NCBI RefSeq assembly: GCF_021390545.1
Contig: NZ_JAJUWR010000007.1
Span: 147,487-211,486 of the forward strand
DNA: 64,000 nucleotides
Origin: Algoriphagus sp. AGSA1
GTDB lineage: Bacteria > Bacteroidota > Bacteroidia > Cytophagales > Cyclobacteriaceae
Reading direction: 5' to 3'
In this document: piece after piece, positions 27,252-35,596 of the stretch
How the letters are laid out: the number at the start of each line of letters is the position of its first letter
Position numbering within the stretch: the first letter of the stretch is position 1
The notes under the pieces: model-generated
Seen by the model: only the letters and a program-made list of their open reading frames with translations
The model's database searches: none
What the model was told of the DNA's origin: nothing
Translations under genes and position numbers: made by a program

Positions 27252-27868
27252 TTAGTTGAAGCAATTAGCGGTGTCAGTTCCTCTGCAATCGCTTTGTTTT
27301 TATCTCTGGCGTACCACAGATGTGTGCCATCAGCAAATTCTTTCGGGGTAATATTTTGAGGATCCAGTTTATATGCTTTCAGTCGGTTCTGAAGAAACTC
27401 CGGCCTTGGGCCCCATACAAAAAGCTCTTTACTGAGATCTCCATTCAGGCCAATTAAAATCGGAATCGACCTCGCCCCCCCAGTAAGGTATGCGTCCATC
27501 AGTTCTGGATTTTCATCCCGCAGCACAAATCTAAGTTGAATAAGAGGGCTTAAGCTGGCCAGCTTTGCAATAAACGGGATACTCTGGGCAGCGTCCCCAC
27601 ACCAAGCTTCCGTGATGACCAGCCAGATCTGAGGGGAAGAAATAGAGGACACGATCTTATCGAGTTCCGCTGAAATTTTCACCGTCTTGTCCCAGCGGTT
27701 CATCCGCTGTACATTCATTCTTGTATAGTTGAGGTAGCTTTCGGAGTGATTGATCCCAGTAGTTTTATTTTGTCCCAAAAGCCCATCTATCATTTCCCTG
27801 TATTCCAGATATGTTTGGGAGGACGCAATGAGTTCGGGAGATATTACTAAAGTTTGTTGTTCTTGCAT
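27248..27868 (-). CDS. Thioredoxin-fold protein lacking CxxC
   Basis: 206 residues from ATG 27868; the frame extends to a TTG at 27886, which is less likely. A thioredoxin fold with IWLVITEAWCGDAAQSIPFIAK where the CxxC redox site should be: only the first cysteine remains (C-G-D-A). The family occurs widely in Bacteroidota as single-cysteine thioredoxin-like proteins. Dithiol exchange is therefore unlikely; glutathionylation, peroxide sensing or binding are possible. Overlaps the SDR gene by 4 nt. Confidence 0.85.
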   Translation of the reverse strand: MQEQQTLVISPELIASSQTYLEYREMIDGLLGQNKTTGINHSESYLNYTRMNVQRMNRWDKTVKISAELDKIVSSISSPQIWLVITEAWCGDAAQSIPFIAKLASLSPLIQLRFVLRDENPELMDAYLTGGARSIPILIGLNGDLSKELFVWGPRPEFLQNRLKAYKLDPQNITPKEFADGTHLWYARDKNKAIAEELTPLIASTK

Positions 27869-27899
27869 TACTAAAGATTTTGCCAAGTAACAGCCCCGT

Positions 27900-28313
27900 T
27901 TAGACTTGAGTTCTTTCCCAATCTAAAAAAACGTCGATCTCGTCCTTTACTTTGGCATACACAGCCAAAACAACACTCAAATCGTCAGCAAAACCAATTA
28001 CGCCAAGAAAATCAGGAATGATGTCAAGGGGAGACACAAAGTAAACAAGAGCCAATAAAACTAGTCCCAACGTACTGTTAGTGAGTTTGTGCGTACCATT
28101 GAAATGCGCCTTGATCATTCGGATAAACACAGAGACGGGTTCGATAAGCTTTTTCACCCTTGTATTGTCCCCTGCTCTCGCAATCTTATTTCCTACCCCT
28201 GCGATCAGTTCTGTGACCTTATCCTTTTGCTTAATCAGCATATCTACCTGCTTGCCAAAAAGTGTTTTGGCATTATCGATAGTAGCATAGGTTTTAGACT
28301 TGAATGAGCTCAT
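27900..28313 (-). CDS. YkvA-family (DUF1232) membrane protein
   Basis: 137 residues from ATG 28313. The DUF1232 signature is in the C-terminal half: LLALVYFVSPLDIIPDFLGVIGFADD, a membrane helix followed by the conserved acidic segment. The N-terminal half is a basic, amphipathic helical region. Function unknown in any organism. It starts 2 nt after the stop of the upstream hypothetical gene. Confidence 0.88.
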   Translation of the reverse strand: MSSFKSKTYATIDNAKTLFGKQVDMLIKQKDKVTELIAGVGNKIARAGDNTRVKKLIEPVSVFIRMIKAHFNGTHKLTNSTLGLVLLALVYFVSPLDIIPDFLGVIGFADDLSVVLAVYAKVKDEIDVFLDWERTQV

Positions 28314-28315
28314 TT

Positions 28316-28837
28316 TCAAAAGTAAATCTGTATCTCGGATTTCACTTGTTTCAACGCATATCCTATCAAATCGTTCTTTCTGTCCAGTGCCTGGGCAAAT
28401 ATTGCTTTTGCCATATCCACTCCAGTAGCCTCTTCATTGAGAATGTGTCTGCTTTGGTTGATGATGGTGGTCACCTCTTCCACGGCTCTTTTCACTGCTT
28501 CCCAGGTTTCCTCAGAGAAATATACTTGCTGGGAGAAATTATGGTTGAATTCCTCTCGGACTTCAGCCAGCAGAAGGGAGTGGAGTTCTCCCGAAGTCAA
28601 TCCTCCAGGATTGGATCGGCGCACCAAATTATTGGGAGTAATCCGCTCCAGAAAAAGACAGAGCCTTTCAGCAGCCTGCAATCGGATTGGAAGGATCGTC
28701 TGGGAGTTTTGGGTTTTCAGTTCCACCAGTGTTTTCTCTCTTTCTTTGGAAAGAAAAGAAACTACTACGAGATACATACCATAAAGGACGATGCCTGCTG
28801 GCAAAAGAATTTTCAATAAATCGACTGCGTATTCCAT
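28316..28837 (-). CDS. Hypothetical protein with one N-terminal membrane helix
   Basis: 173 residues: membrane helix at about 7-29, then a soluble helical domain with RLQAAERLCLFLERITPNNL, and a C-terminal segment with YFSEETWEAVKRAVEEVTTIIN. I do not recognise a function. A nearly equally long frame exists on the opposite strand (28304-28819), but this one has natural codon and residue composition and fits the operon, being followed 2 nt later by the YkvA gene. Confidence 0.75.
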   Translation of the reverse strand: MEYAVDLLKILLPAGIVLYGMYLVVVSFLSKEREKTLVELKTQNSQTILPIRLQAAERLCLFLERITPNNLVRRSNPGGLTSGELHSLLLAEVREEFNHNFSQQVYFSEETWEAVKRAVEEVTTIINQSRHILNEEATGVDMAKAIFAQALDRKNDLIGYALKQVKSEIQIYF

Positions 28838-28895
28838 TTTTAGGGATTAAACTCGAATTTGCACAATTAATCCCCGATAGAAAACTCGAGGAATG

Positions 28896-28903
28896 TAAAT
28901 TTG
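28896..28903 (+). promoter_or_regulatory. -7 promoter element of the second HesB-like gene
   Basis: TAAATTTG matches TANNTTTG exactly, 43 nt before the ATG at 28946. No clear -33. Confidence 0.5.
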
Positions 28904-28945
28904 TAAACTGGCGAACCAATTCCCTGCCAAAAACATTTTCACTGC

Positions 28946-29260
28946 ATGATTATCCCCATTAAGATTACCGAAAAAGCCGAGACTGAGATCAAAAACATCA
29001 TGGCTACCAAAAATATTCCTGCCGACTATCATCTTCGTGTAGGCGTGAAGGGGGGCGGATGTGGTGGTATGTCTTACGCTTTGGGTTTTGACAAACCTAA
29101 AGCTGAGGACCAGAAGTTTGAATTAGCGGGAATACCTGTTCTCATTGAGAAAAAGCATTACATGTTTTTGATGGGAATGCAGATCGATTTTTTTGAAGGA
29201 GATGAAGCCAGAGGATTTACTTTTGTGAATCCCGAGATCCCGAAGCGTCACGATTTGTGA
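28946..29260 (+). CDS. HesB-like protein without the C-terminal cysteines
   Basis: 104 residues, clearly related to the IscA-like protein at 11506-11832 (both open with MII and a short basic segment; both have VKGGGC and the GFxFVNP segment). C39 in GGGCGG is kept, but the CxC pair is gone: the sequence ends FVNPEIPKRHDL. A three-cysteine cluster site is therefore impossible in one chain. It may bind iron or a cluster with a partner, or have a different role. Transcribed alone. Confidence 0.85.
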   Translation: MIIPIKITEKAETEIKNIMATKNIPADYHLRVGVKGGGCGGMSYALGFDKPKAEDQKFELAGIPVLIEKKHYMFLMGMQIDFFEGDEARGFTFVNPEIPKRHDL

Positions 29261-29414
29261 TAGTGAAGTAACCACAGAGTCCACGGAGGTTTTTACACTG
29301 TACGCAAATTGAAGAGTTGTCCTGCTTCGCCAAAAGCCAAACTTAATTAGCTTTCAGTTACTGTAGATTTTCCCCTGGTTTTTTAATAAATTCATCGGGT
29401 CTAAAACCGCTACT

Positions 29415-29909
29415 ATGAAGATAACATTCCTGTGGTCAATTTTGCTCTTTATTGGTTCCTCAGCTTTTGCCCAGGTCAAACAACTCGAAAAAGACCAAGA
29501 GCCCGGCAAAGGCAAGGTTTCTGAATTGAATTGGCTGGAAGGATTTTGGACGGGAACTGGCTTTGGTGGTGATTGTGAAGAAGTGTGGATGCCTGCGGTG
29601 GATGATCATATGGTAGGCACCTTCCGGTTTTGGAGTGAAGGCAAACTGGTTTTTTCTGAATTCATGAACATCATCCAAGAGGGTGAAACTTTTTCACTCA
29701 AACTCAAACATTTCAGTGCAGATCTTACCCCTTGGGAAGAAAAGGATAAGTGGACAACTTTCCGTTTGGTCGAAGTTGGGGAGAACGCAGTCTATTTTCA
29801 CGGATTGACCATGAAGCGGGAAGGAGATGAAATCAAGCTTTGGCTAGCACTGACGGAGGATGGGGTGCGGACGATTGAAGAATTGGTTTATGTGAAGAAA
29901 GAGTTTTAA
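29415..29909 (+). CDS. DUF6265-type secreted protein
   Basis: 164 residues: signal peptide (1-19, cleavage after AFAQ), then a small beta-rich domain with LNWLEGFWTGTGFGG and CEEVWMPAVDDHMVGTFR, the pattern of the DUF6265 family (lipocalin-like barrel). Function unknown. Its 3' end overlaps the convergent DUF4268 gene by 4 bp. Confidence 0.8.
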   Translation: MKITFLWSILLFIGSSAFAQVKQLEKDQEPGKGKVSELNWLEGFWTGTGFGGDCEEVWMPAVDDHMVGTFRFWSEGKLVFSEFMNIIQEGETFSLKLKHFSADLTPWEEKDKWTTFRLVEVGENAVYFHGLTMKREGDEIKLWLALTEDGVRTIEELVYVKKEF

Positions 29910-30361
29910 CTCTCAAACCCTGGCTTCACTATACCCCAAAACTCATCCAATGCGATGATCCTAGGCTTGAGGAAAGAGATGATTTCCGGCCAATCATCCG
30001 GATTCATCACGTTTACATTTGGAAGCACCTTTTCTATCCTGGACACTGGCTGCCCGAATTCATTCTGATCCAGCAATTTCCACTCCCACTCTTCCTCTAG
30101 CGTGCCTTCCAGCATTTTTCTGAACAGACTAAACTGATCAAAATACAATTCCTGTAACTCTTCGTCTGAATGGCCTAATTCTATTCCTATAGAAGCAAAA
30201 TCCCGCTCTGCTTTCATCCGAAAATAAATATTCCGGACTCCCGTCTTGTAATTTGGCCAATTGATCCTTCGCCCTTCCGCATTGGGGATCGGCTTCATGT
30301 ATTGCCCAAAAGCAATCCAAAACTCTGTACGGATTTTCGATGTTTCAGCTTTGTTATACAA
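29906..30361 (-). CDS. DUF4268 domain-containing protein
   Basis: 151 residues: RTEFWIAFGQYMKP at the start, INWPNYKTGVRNIYFRM, and LELGHSDEELQELYFDQF-like spacing typical of DUF4268. The family is a small alpha/beta domain that also occurs at the end of nuclease-like proteins, so a DNA-related role is possible, but there are no catalytic residues I can point to. It follows the ChaN gene by 2 nt and ends the leftward operon that starts at 33465. Confidence 0.82.
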   Translation of the reverse strand: MYNKAETSKIRTEFWIAFGQYMKPIPNAEGRRINWPNYKTGVRNIYFRMKAERDFASIGIELGHSDEELQELYFDQFSLFRKMLEGTLEEEWEWKLLDQNEFGQPVSRIEKVLPNVNVMNPDDWPEIISFLKPRIIALDEFWGIVKPGFES

Positions 30362-30363
30362 AA

Positions 30364-31224
30364 TCAGTAGGTAATGTGGCTATCGCTAGGAAGTACAAGG
30401 ATGATTTCACCTGCCTTTGAATTTTCATCCTCCAGCTTGTCCACCTGATCCTGAGTCACCATATGGATATTCAGAATTTTCAGATCAGGAAATTCTTTTT
30501 TCAGATACCAAAGTATCCCTTCCCCATCTTTGGAATGATAAGCACCGTTGATATGAAATATCTTTTTCCCGGCAGAAATCGGGGCAAAAAGTGACTCTGC
30601 CATAGTCGCGTCTTTTAAGGCCTGTGCCTGAATCATAAACTCCGGATTGCCCGGAGCACCATGCATCATTTCCTTCATAGCAGCATATCCCGGCAAGCTC
30701 ATATCCACCTCCACCGGCAGTTTGGCTATGTAGGTTTTAGCTTGAGGGGAAAGAGAGTCCAAAGCTTCCAGCCCTCTCTTGCTGACAAGAGAGGCATATT
30801 TCCGGGGAACATTGGTAGCGATAAATTTCAGTCCCTTCTCTTTGGAAAAACGCAACAGAGGGCGGTAGTCTATTGCATAGTTTTTCCAGAGCTTGGCTTC
30901 AGATTCAAAACTGCTCTCACTGATATGATCAGCAAACCACTCATCCAGGTTCAACTGATCTTCCCGCTCGAAAATCTCCGACCCAACAACTAAATCCTGA
31001 TATTCGTCATACATTCCCTTCAGTACCTGTAGCTGCAGCCAATGTCCCAGACTGTTGTTGTGAAGTTCTCCAAAGAAAACAGCTTCTGCTTCACCAGCTT
31101 TTTTCAGCACTTGCTTCATCTCTACCTTTTTACCTTTCGAAGTGAAAAACTGATATGCTTCACCCTGCGCCTTAACCGCACTAACACAGATGAGCATCAA
31201 AAAAACAACTAAACAACTACGCAT
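30364..31224 (-). CDS. ChaN-family haem-binding-like protein
   Basis: 286 residues with a signal peptide (1-19, cleavage near VKAQ). Family landmarks: VFFGELHNN near residue 50 (the conserved Glu/His), VVGSEIFEREDQ, and HINGAYHSKDGEG at about 235-247. ChaN/Tiki-like proteins share this fold; the bacterial members have been found to bind haem. Here it follows folB by an 8-nt overlap, with DUF4268 after it. A link to haem use is inference. Confidence 0.87.
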   Translation of the reverse strand: MRSCLVVFLMLICVSAVKAQGEAYQFFTSKGKKVEMKQVLKKAGEAEAVFFGELHNNSLGHWLQLQVLKGMYDEYQDLVVGSEIFEREDQLNLDEWFADHISESSFESEAKLWKNYAIDYRPLLRFSKEKGLKFIATNVPRKYASLVSKRGLEALDSLSPQAKTYIAKLPVEVDMSLPGYAAMKEMMHGAPGNPEFMIQAQALKDATMAESLFAPISAGKKIFHINGAYHSKDGEGILWYLKKEFPDLKILNIHMVTQDQVDKLEDENSKAGEIILVLPSDSHITY

Positions 31225-31582
31225 AATCTTCAGGATATTGAATTTGGACTGAGGAGTGATTGACCAGCCCTCCCAATGCAGGGTGATGCTTCTTTAAGGT
31301 TAATCTGATTTTACTGGTTTTGGGATACGTTTCCAGAATATCGGTGACAATCATATGCCCTAAGTGTTCAAGTAATTTTACTCTCACATCCATTCTAGCC
31401 TTAATGATCCTGTAAAGCTTAGAATAATCCACAGTCGCACTCAGATCATCGTGTAGCATGGCCTGCCGAAAGTCTGTTTCCAGTTCCAAATCTAAAGTGA
31501 AGCGGTTGCCAAGTACTGTTTCCTCCGGATAGGCTCCGTGGTAGGCATGAAACTCTATCCCTTCTAGACTTACTTTCCCCAT
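31217..31582 (-). CDS. folB: Dihydroneopterin aldolase
   Basis: 121 residues. FolB cleaves dihydroneopterin to 6-hydroxymethyl-dihydropterin in folate synthesis. Typical features: FHAYHGAYPEE with the substrate-binding Glu region, ATVDYSKLY, and KIRLTLKKHHPALGG carrying the catalytic Lys. Translationally coupled to the DivIVA-domain gene (TAATG overlap at 31580-31584) and overlapping chaN by 8 nt. Confidence 0.95.
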   Translation of the reverse strand: MGKVSLEGIEFHAYHGAYPEETVLGNRFTLDLELETDFRQAMLHDDLSATVDYSKLYRIIKARMDVRVKLLEHLGHMIVTDILETYPKTSKIRLTLKKHHPALGGLVNHSSVQIQYPEDYA

Positions 31583-32547
31583 TAATCAAGCTGGTCAAAA
31601 AATGATCCTGAATCGTTTTTGGGATGAGCCGGATATTGGGGCGAAGTACCCTGTTGTCCGCTTTCCATACTTCTTCGTTTCTCCTTCTCCTCGTCCAGTT
31701 CATCTATATCCTCCTCAAGCACCTCGTCTTCAAGCTGCATCTTTGTATCCTCTCTTTCCAGTTCTTCCCGTCCTTCTTCATACTCTTCCAATTCCAAATC
31801 AGGTTCTGCGTTTTGTTCCTCGATCACCTCATGTTCTTCTACGGCTTTTTCCGCAACGTCCTTGACTTCTTCAATTTCCTCTTCCAACGCATGTTCATCG
31901 AAATCATACCCAAGGTTTTCCAGATTTGCGAAAGTAAAGGTCTGTGACCTACTGAGTTCATCTATTGCCCGTGCATGCGCCTTGGCATCTATCCTAGTAT
32001 AGTGTGCTTCCGAAAGGTCAATTTGGTTTAGCGTATCCTGAGCTATTCTTTTGAGACTTTTCACCATCGCTTCTCTTTGCTCAGCAAGTCCTTCGTAAGA
32101 TCTCACCAAACCCTGCATACTTTCCCTCAGCTCAACAATGGTTTCCTTAGCCTTAGTTTCGGCGGCACCGATTATAGCCGCAGCTTGCTCTTCAGCCTGC
32201 CGTCGGGAATCTGACACCAATTGATCTATATGCTTGGTGGCATTTGCGGCAGTCTCATTGGCATCTGCGATGATCAGATCCGCAGCTTCGTTTGCCTCCA
32301 CTATAATAGCAGCACCGGTATCCTCGGCGGTTTTCAGTGTACGGAACAGGGATTCCTCCACGTCTTTAAGTCGCTTAGCTTCTGCCTCCGTATTCTGAAG
32401 CTTTGTCTTAAGCTCCATATTTTCCTTATGAAGTGCATCTACTACTTCACTTATTTCATCCAAAAAGACGGTTACTTCTTTTTTCTCAAATCCTCTGAAA
32501 CCAATTTCAAAGGTTTTTTGCCGAATGGCTGCAGGTGTGATCTTCAT
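31582..32547 (-). CDS. DivIVA-domain coiled-coil protein
   Basis: 321 residues. The N-terminal 60 match DivIVA (MKITPAAIRQKTFEIGFRGFEKKEVTVFLDEI): short membrane-targeting start and coiled coil. Coiled coil continues to about 190, with alanine-rich heptads (AAIIVEANEAADLIIADANETAAN is the flavour), then a very acidic region (about 225-290, mostly Glu and Asp), ending in a short NDSGSFFDQLD motif. DivIVA proteins sense curved membrane and organise poles or septa, mostly in Gram-positives; the role in Bacteroidota is unknown. It lies 3 nt after the WD40 gene. Confidence 0.87.
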   Translation of the reverse strand: MKITPAAIRQKTFEIGFRGFEKKEVTVFLDEISEVVDALHKENMELKTKLQNTEAEAKRLKDVEESLFRTLKTAEDTGAAIIVEANEAADLIIADANETAANATKHIDQLVSDSRRQAEEQAAAIIGAAETKAKETIVELRESMQGLVRSYEGLAEQREAMVKSLKRIAQDTLNQIDLSEAHYTRIDAKAHARAIDELSRSQTFTFANLENLGYDFDEHALEEEIEEVKDVAEKAVEEHEVIEEQNAEPDLELEEYEEGREELEREDTKMQLEDEVLEEDIDELDEEKEKRRSMESGQQGTSPQYPAHPKNDSGSFFDQLD

Positions 32548-32550
32548 GGG

Positions 32551-33465
32551 TTAGTTCGCTTCGATTTGCCAAATAGAAATAGTACGGTCATCAGACACAG
32601 AGATTACATTGCCTTGATAGGTGCTCCAAAGTACCTTATTGATGGAAGTACCATGACCTGCATTTCTAGCTTTGTCGATGACTTTGAGGAGTTGTCTTTT
32701 GGATGGGTCCCATATCTTGATGGATTTATCCATAGAACAGGTGACCAAAAGATTTCCATCCTCTTTGAAATATAAATAATTAATGGCATACATATGTGCC
32801 ACGATGTTTTCTTGTAGAGTGTAAGTGTCAGTTGCCCAGAATTTCAACTGTGCATCCCGGCCAGCACTGGCCAATGCTGTCTCATCTGGTGAATACGAAA
32901 GTGCAAATACAGAATTGGTGTGACCGGTCAAATTGGCAATGGGACGAAATCCATCTGATAAGTCAAGTATCTTGATAGTATGATCGCTCATCCCTATCGC
33001 AAGATGCCGTTTATCCTTTGCCAGAGACATGACCCGGATACTTTTATCACTTAGCTTGATATGCTTTTTTATATTTCTGGAGCTGATATCCACTACGATC
33101 AATACACCATCTCCTGTTCCTACATACGCCTCATCCCCAAAAACTTTTATGTCAAAGATCGCCTGATCTGTCAGCTTCAAGGACCAGACTTCTTTGCTTT
33201 CACTCAGGTCTATGACATGGACACCTTCAAAGTTATGACCGATGAAAAGCAGGTTCCTAAGGGAATCTACAGCCAATGCATAGACAGAATGTGGAAGTCT
33301 GGCGATGAGTTTGCCATCTTTTGGTTTATCCAAATCCCATTCTACCACCATACCATCTCCAGAACCAGTATAAAAAAACCTAGGGTCGCAGCCTTCTGTC
33401 AACGCATAGATACAGTCATTGTGCCCTGTTAGTGTTTGTAATTTATTAACTTCTATTTTTGACAT
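32551..33465 (-). CDS. WD40-repeat beta-propeller protein
   Basis: 304 residues, made of about seven WD40 blades and nothing else: LTGHNDCIYAL, DGMVVEWDLD, DHTIKILDLSDG, LTGHTNSVFALSYSPDETALASAGRD, CSMDKSIKIWDPSKR and DRTISIWQIEAN are blade signatures. No signal peptide, so it is cytoplasmic. Such single-domain propellers are usually protein-binding scaffolds. First gene of the operon WD40-divIVA-folB-chaN-DUF4268. Its start region overlaps the promoter of the divergent phosphopantetheinyl transferase. Confidence 0.92.
   Translation of the reverse strand: MSKIEVNKLQTLTGHNDCIYALTEGCDPRFFYTGSGDGMVVEWDLDKPKDGKLIARLPHSVYALAVDSLRNLLFIGHNFEGVHVIDLSESKEVWSLKLTDQAIFDIKVFGDEAYVGTGDGVLIVVDISSRNIKKHIKLSDKSIRVMSLAKDKRHLAIGMSDHTIKILDLSDGFRPIANLTGHTNSVFALSYSPDETALASAGRDAQLKFWATDTYTLQENIVAHMYAINYLYFKEDGNLLVTCSMDKSIKIWDPSKRQLLKVIDKARNAGHGTSINKVLWSTYQGNVISVSDDRTISIWQIEAN
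33454..33461 (+). promoter_or_regulatory. -7 promoter element of the phosphopantetheinyl transferase gene
   Basis: TATTTTTG matches TANNTTTG exactly, and lies over the first codons of the divergent WD40 gene. Its TTG end is where the longest transferase frame would start, so ATG 33501 is the better start. Confidence 0.5.
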
Positions 33466-33500
33466 ATATTGGACGGAGACTAAGGGTGCCCTTCTGGCCT

Positions 33501-34130
33501 ATGCAGACAAAAATAGAAAAAATAGATACTTCCTCGGCTTTGGCCATAAAGATTATCGAAACTCAGGATGAAAGTGGGTTGGATTTCCTCAGCTTTAGGG
33601 AAAAACTCGCTTATGCCAACATTTCCCACCCTGAGAAAAAAAGGGAATGGGCAACAGCACGCATGGCAATCCGGGATGCTTTGGATGTGCTTCATGTACC
33701 TTACCCTGGCTTTTTCAAAGATGAGCATGGAAAATCCCAGGCCATGAACGGACATGGCTATATTTCGCTTTCTCATACCGTGGGATTTGCCGGGGCAATT
33801 TATCATAGGGATATCCCCGTAGGGATTGACATGGACTTGATACGGGAGAAAATTCTGAAAATCGGGTTCCGCTTTTTAGACAAATCCGAACTGGGTTTTC
33901 TGGAAACAGACCCACTGCACTACACCATGGCGTGGTCTGCCAAAGAATCAATATTTAAGTGCCAAGGAAAGCGAGGAGTATCATTTAGAGAAAACATACT
34001 CTTAGAACCATTTGATCCTAAGACAGGAACCATAAAAGGCAGAGTCCGAGGTACGGATTATACCGATCATCATTACACAGTACAAGTCCGGGTCATTTCG
34101 GACGTTGTACTTACATACACTATCTGGTAA
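33501..34130 (+). CDS. 4'-phosphopantetheinyl transferase (Sfp superfamily)
   Basis: 209 residues from ATG 33501. Transfers phosphopantetheine from CoA to carrier proteins. Motifs: PVGIDMDLIREKI (Mg-binding Asp), FLDKSELGFLE, and WSAKESIFK (the WxxKEA-like motif). Two half-domains as in Sfp rather than the short AcpS type. The frame could start at TTG 33459, but that is the end of a promoter element. Followed directly by a redoxin gene. No PKS or NRPS genes in the window, so the acceptor is likely the fatty-acid ACP or lies elsewhere. Confidence 0.88.
   Translation: MQTKIEKIDTSSALAIKIIETQDESGLDFLSFREKLAYANISHPEKKREWATARMAIRDALDVLHVPYPGFFKDEHGKSQAMNGHGYISLSHTVGFAGAIYHRDIPVGIDMDLIREKILKIGFRFLDKSELGFLETDPLHYTMAWSAKESIFKCQGKRGVSFRENILLEPFDPKTGTIKGRVRGTDYTDHHYTVQVRVISDVVLTYTIW
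33508..33515 (-). promoter_or_regulatory. -7 promoter element of the WD40-DivIVA operon
   Basis: Minus strand TATTTTTG matches TANNTTTG, inside the first codons of the divergent transferase gene. The two predicted transcripts would overlap at their 5' ends for about 30 nt. Confidence 0.45.
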
Positions 34131-34700
34131 ATGAAAAAATACAGCTTAGTATTTCTCCTGCTATTCACTGCGAGCCATACCCTTTGGGCCCAAAGCCTTG
34201 AAACTATTAATCTGACAGATGCAGTTACAGGCAAAACCATCAATATCCAAAGCGAAGTAAAAGGCAAAGGATTAATCCTGGTATTCCATAGTTTAGCATG
34301 TCCATTTGCAAAAATGTACGAATTCCGTCTGGTAGCCTTGCGAAGCAAATATCAGGGTCAAGGATTTAACTTTATTTTAGTAAATCCAGAAGTCAGCGCA
34401 GATGAGGAAAACAAAAAGACACTGCGCAGCTATATAGACAACTCCAACATCAACACCCCATACCTGATCGATGAAAACCAAACCTTGGCTAAATTTTATA
34501 AAATCACCAAAATCCCTGAAGTGATCGTACTTTCTCCTGCGGGGACGGTACTGTATCGAGGTGCTATAGACAACAATCCACAAGCAGAAAGTGTAGTATC
34601 TTCCCACTACCTGGACAAAGCCCTGGATTCCATCCTCAAGGGTGAAGATCCGAGTCCCGGTCAAGCTAGAGCTGTAGGCTGCAATGTCCGTACCTACTGA
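34131..34700 (+). CDS. Secreted redoxin-domain protein
   Basis: 189 residues: signal peptide (1-20, cleavage near LWAQ), then an AhpC/TSA-like thioredoxin fold. The active-site region is FHSLACPFAKMYE with a single Cys; the cis-Pro motif is ITKIPEVIVL. A second Cys is near the end, in ARAVGCNVR, a tail shared by a group of Bacteroidota redoxins. Peroxidase or thiol-reductase function is possible with these two cysteines. The gene starts immediately after the transferase stop and overlaps the convergent SirB1-like gene by 7 bp. Confidence 0.85.
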   Translation: MKKYSLVFLLLFTASHTLWAQSLETINLTDAVTGKTINIQSEVKGKGLILVFHSLACPFAKMYEFRLVALRSKYQGQGFNFILVNPEVSADEENKKTLRSYIDNSNINTPYLIDENQTLAKFYKITKIPEVIVLSPAGTVLYRGAIDNNPQAESVVSSHYLDKALDSILKGEDPSPGQARAVGCNVRTY

Positions 34701-35539
34701 GTATTGAGTAGGGCTATCAATTCCTTGATTTCCCTTACCTTATCCGTCTCTCCCAGCTTCTCAAACGAATTTTCCAGATTGCGGAACATGCGCAGCATAA
34801 TCTGTAGATGGGCACAGGGTTCAAAATACTCATCCTTGGGCTCAATTTTCAACTGCTCAAGGTAGTTGAAAATATCAGTACGGCTAAAGATCAATCCTTT
34901 GTTGAAAGCATTTATATAAAAAGTAATATCAGCGGACTTGTACGTCAACACGAATAAGTTTGGCAGATTGACGCCATATATAGGCAATCCCAATTTTTTT
35001 GCTACGAGCAAATAAATAGAACATAAGGTCAGCGGATTTCCACGTTTGGAATCGAGCACGGAGGACAGCATGCTATTCGCGGGAGAATGGAAATTTTTGG
35101 TGTTGGCAGAAAAGCGAAGAGTTTGGAACAACACATTGTTGATCGCCCTCACCTGCTCATAGGGAGAGAGATCATTTTTAAAGGCAGTCCACACTTCAAA
35201 ATAAATCTGGTGCATTTCCGCATTTAGCTTGGCAAACTCCAAATCAGGATATTGATAAGTATTGATGATCCATAGCCCGGTCAGCAGATCCCGATCATCC
35301 GTATCTCTCCAGTCTATCAGGCGTTCTTTGAGTAGTGAAAACTGAAGATCATGCACCAGTTCCTCTATCTCTTTCTGAATATCCGGATTGAAACTATTCT
35401 CCCATTTTTTCTCCAGAAAAGGAATTATTTCATTCCCCAGCGAGATGATTCTGTCCCGTACATGCATTCTCACTTCGCGGTCAGAATCATCCAAAAGGGA
35501 AACCAAAGCATCTAATTCTCCAGGTGTCAATTCACTCAT
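34694..35539 (-). CDS. SirB1/transglutaminase-like protein
   Basis: 281 residues from ATG 35539. A transglutaminase-like fold of the SirB1 type: YEQVRAINNVLFQTLRFS, then NSMLSSVLDSKRGNPLTLCSIYLLVAKKLGLPIYGVNLPNLFVL, where the Cys after the NPLTL segment and the following NLP correspond to the family core. The N-terminal part is helical and HEAT-like (DSDREVRMHVRDRIISLG). Activity is unproven in the family. Transcribed leftward, apparently alone; 57 bp separate it from the carboxylase gene. Confidence 0.85.
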   Translation of the reverse strand: MSELTPGELDALVSLLDDSDREVRMHVRDRIISLGNEIIPFLEKKWENSFNPDIQKEIEELVHDLQFSLLKERLIDWRDTDDRDLLTGLWIINTYQYPDLEFAKLNAEMHQIYFEVWTAFKNDLSPYEQVRAINNVLFQTLRFSANTKNFHSPANSMLSSVLDSKRGNPLTLCSIYLLVAKKLGLPIYGVNLPNLFVLTYKSADITFYINAFNKGLIFSRTDIFNYLEQLKIEPKDEYFEPCAHLQIMLRMFRNLENSFEKLGETDKVREIKELIALLNTQ

Positions 35540-35596
35540 AGTCAAACGGATACAGATAGCGTGTTAAAACTATTAAATAAGATACAAAATATAAGC

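Noticed and set aside
28304..28819. 171-residue open frame on the + strand
   Set aside because: It is antisense to the hypothetical membrane protein at 28316-28837, has a Ser/Phe/His-rich non-natural composition, and no domain.
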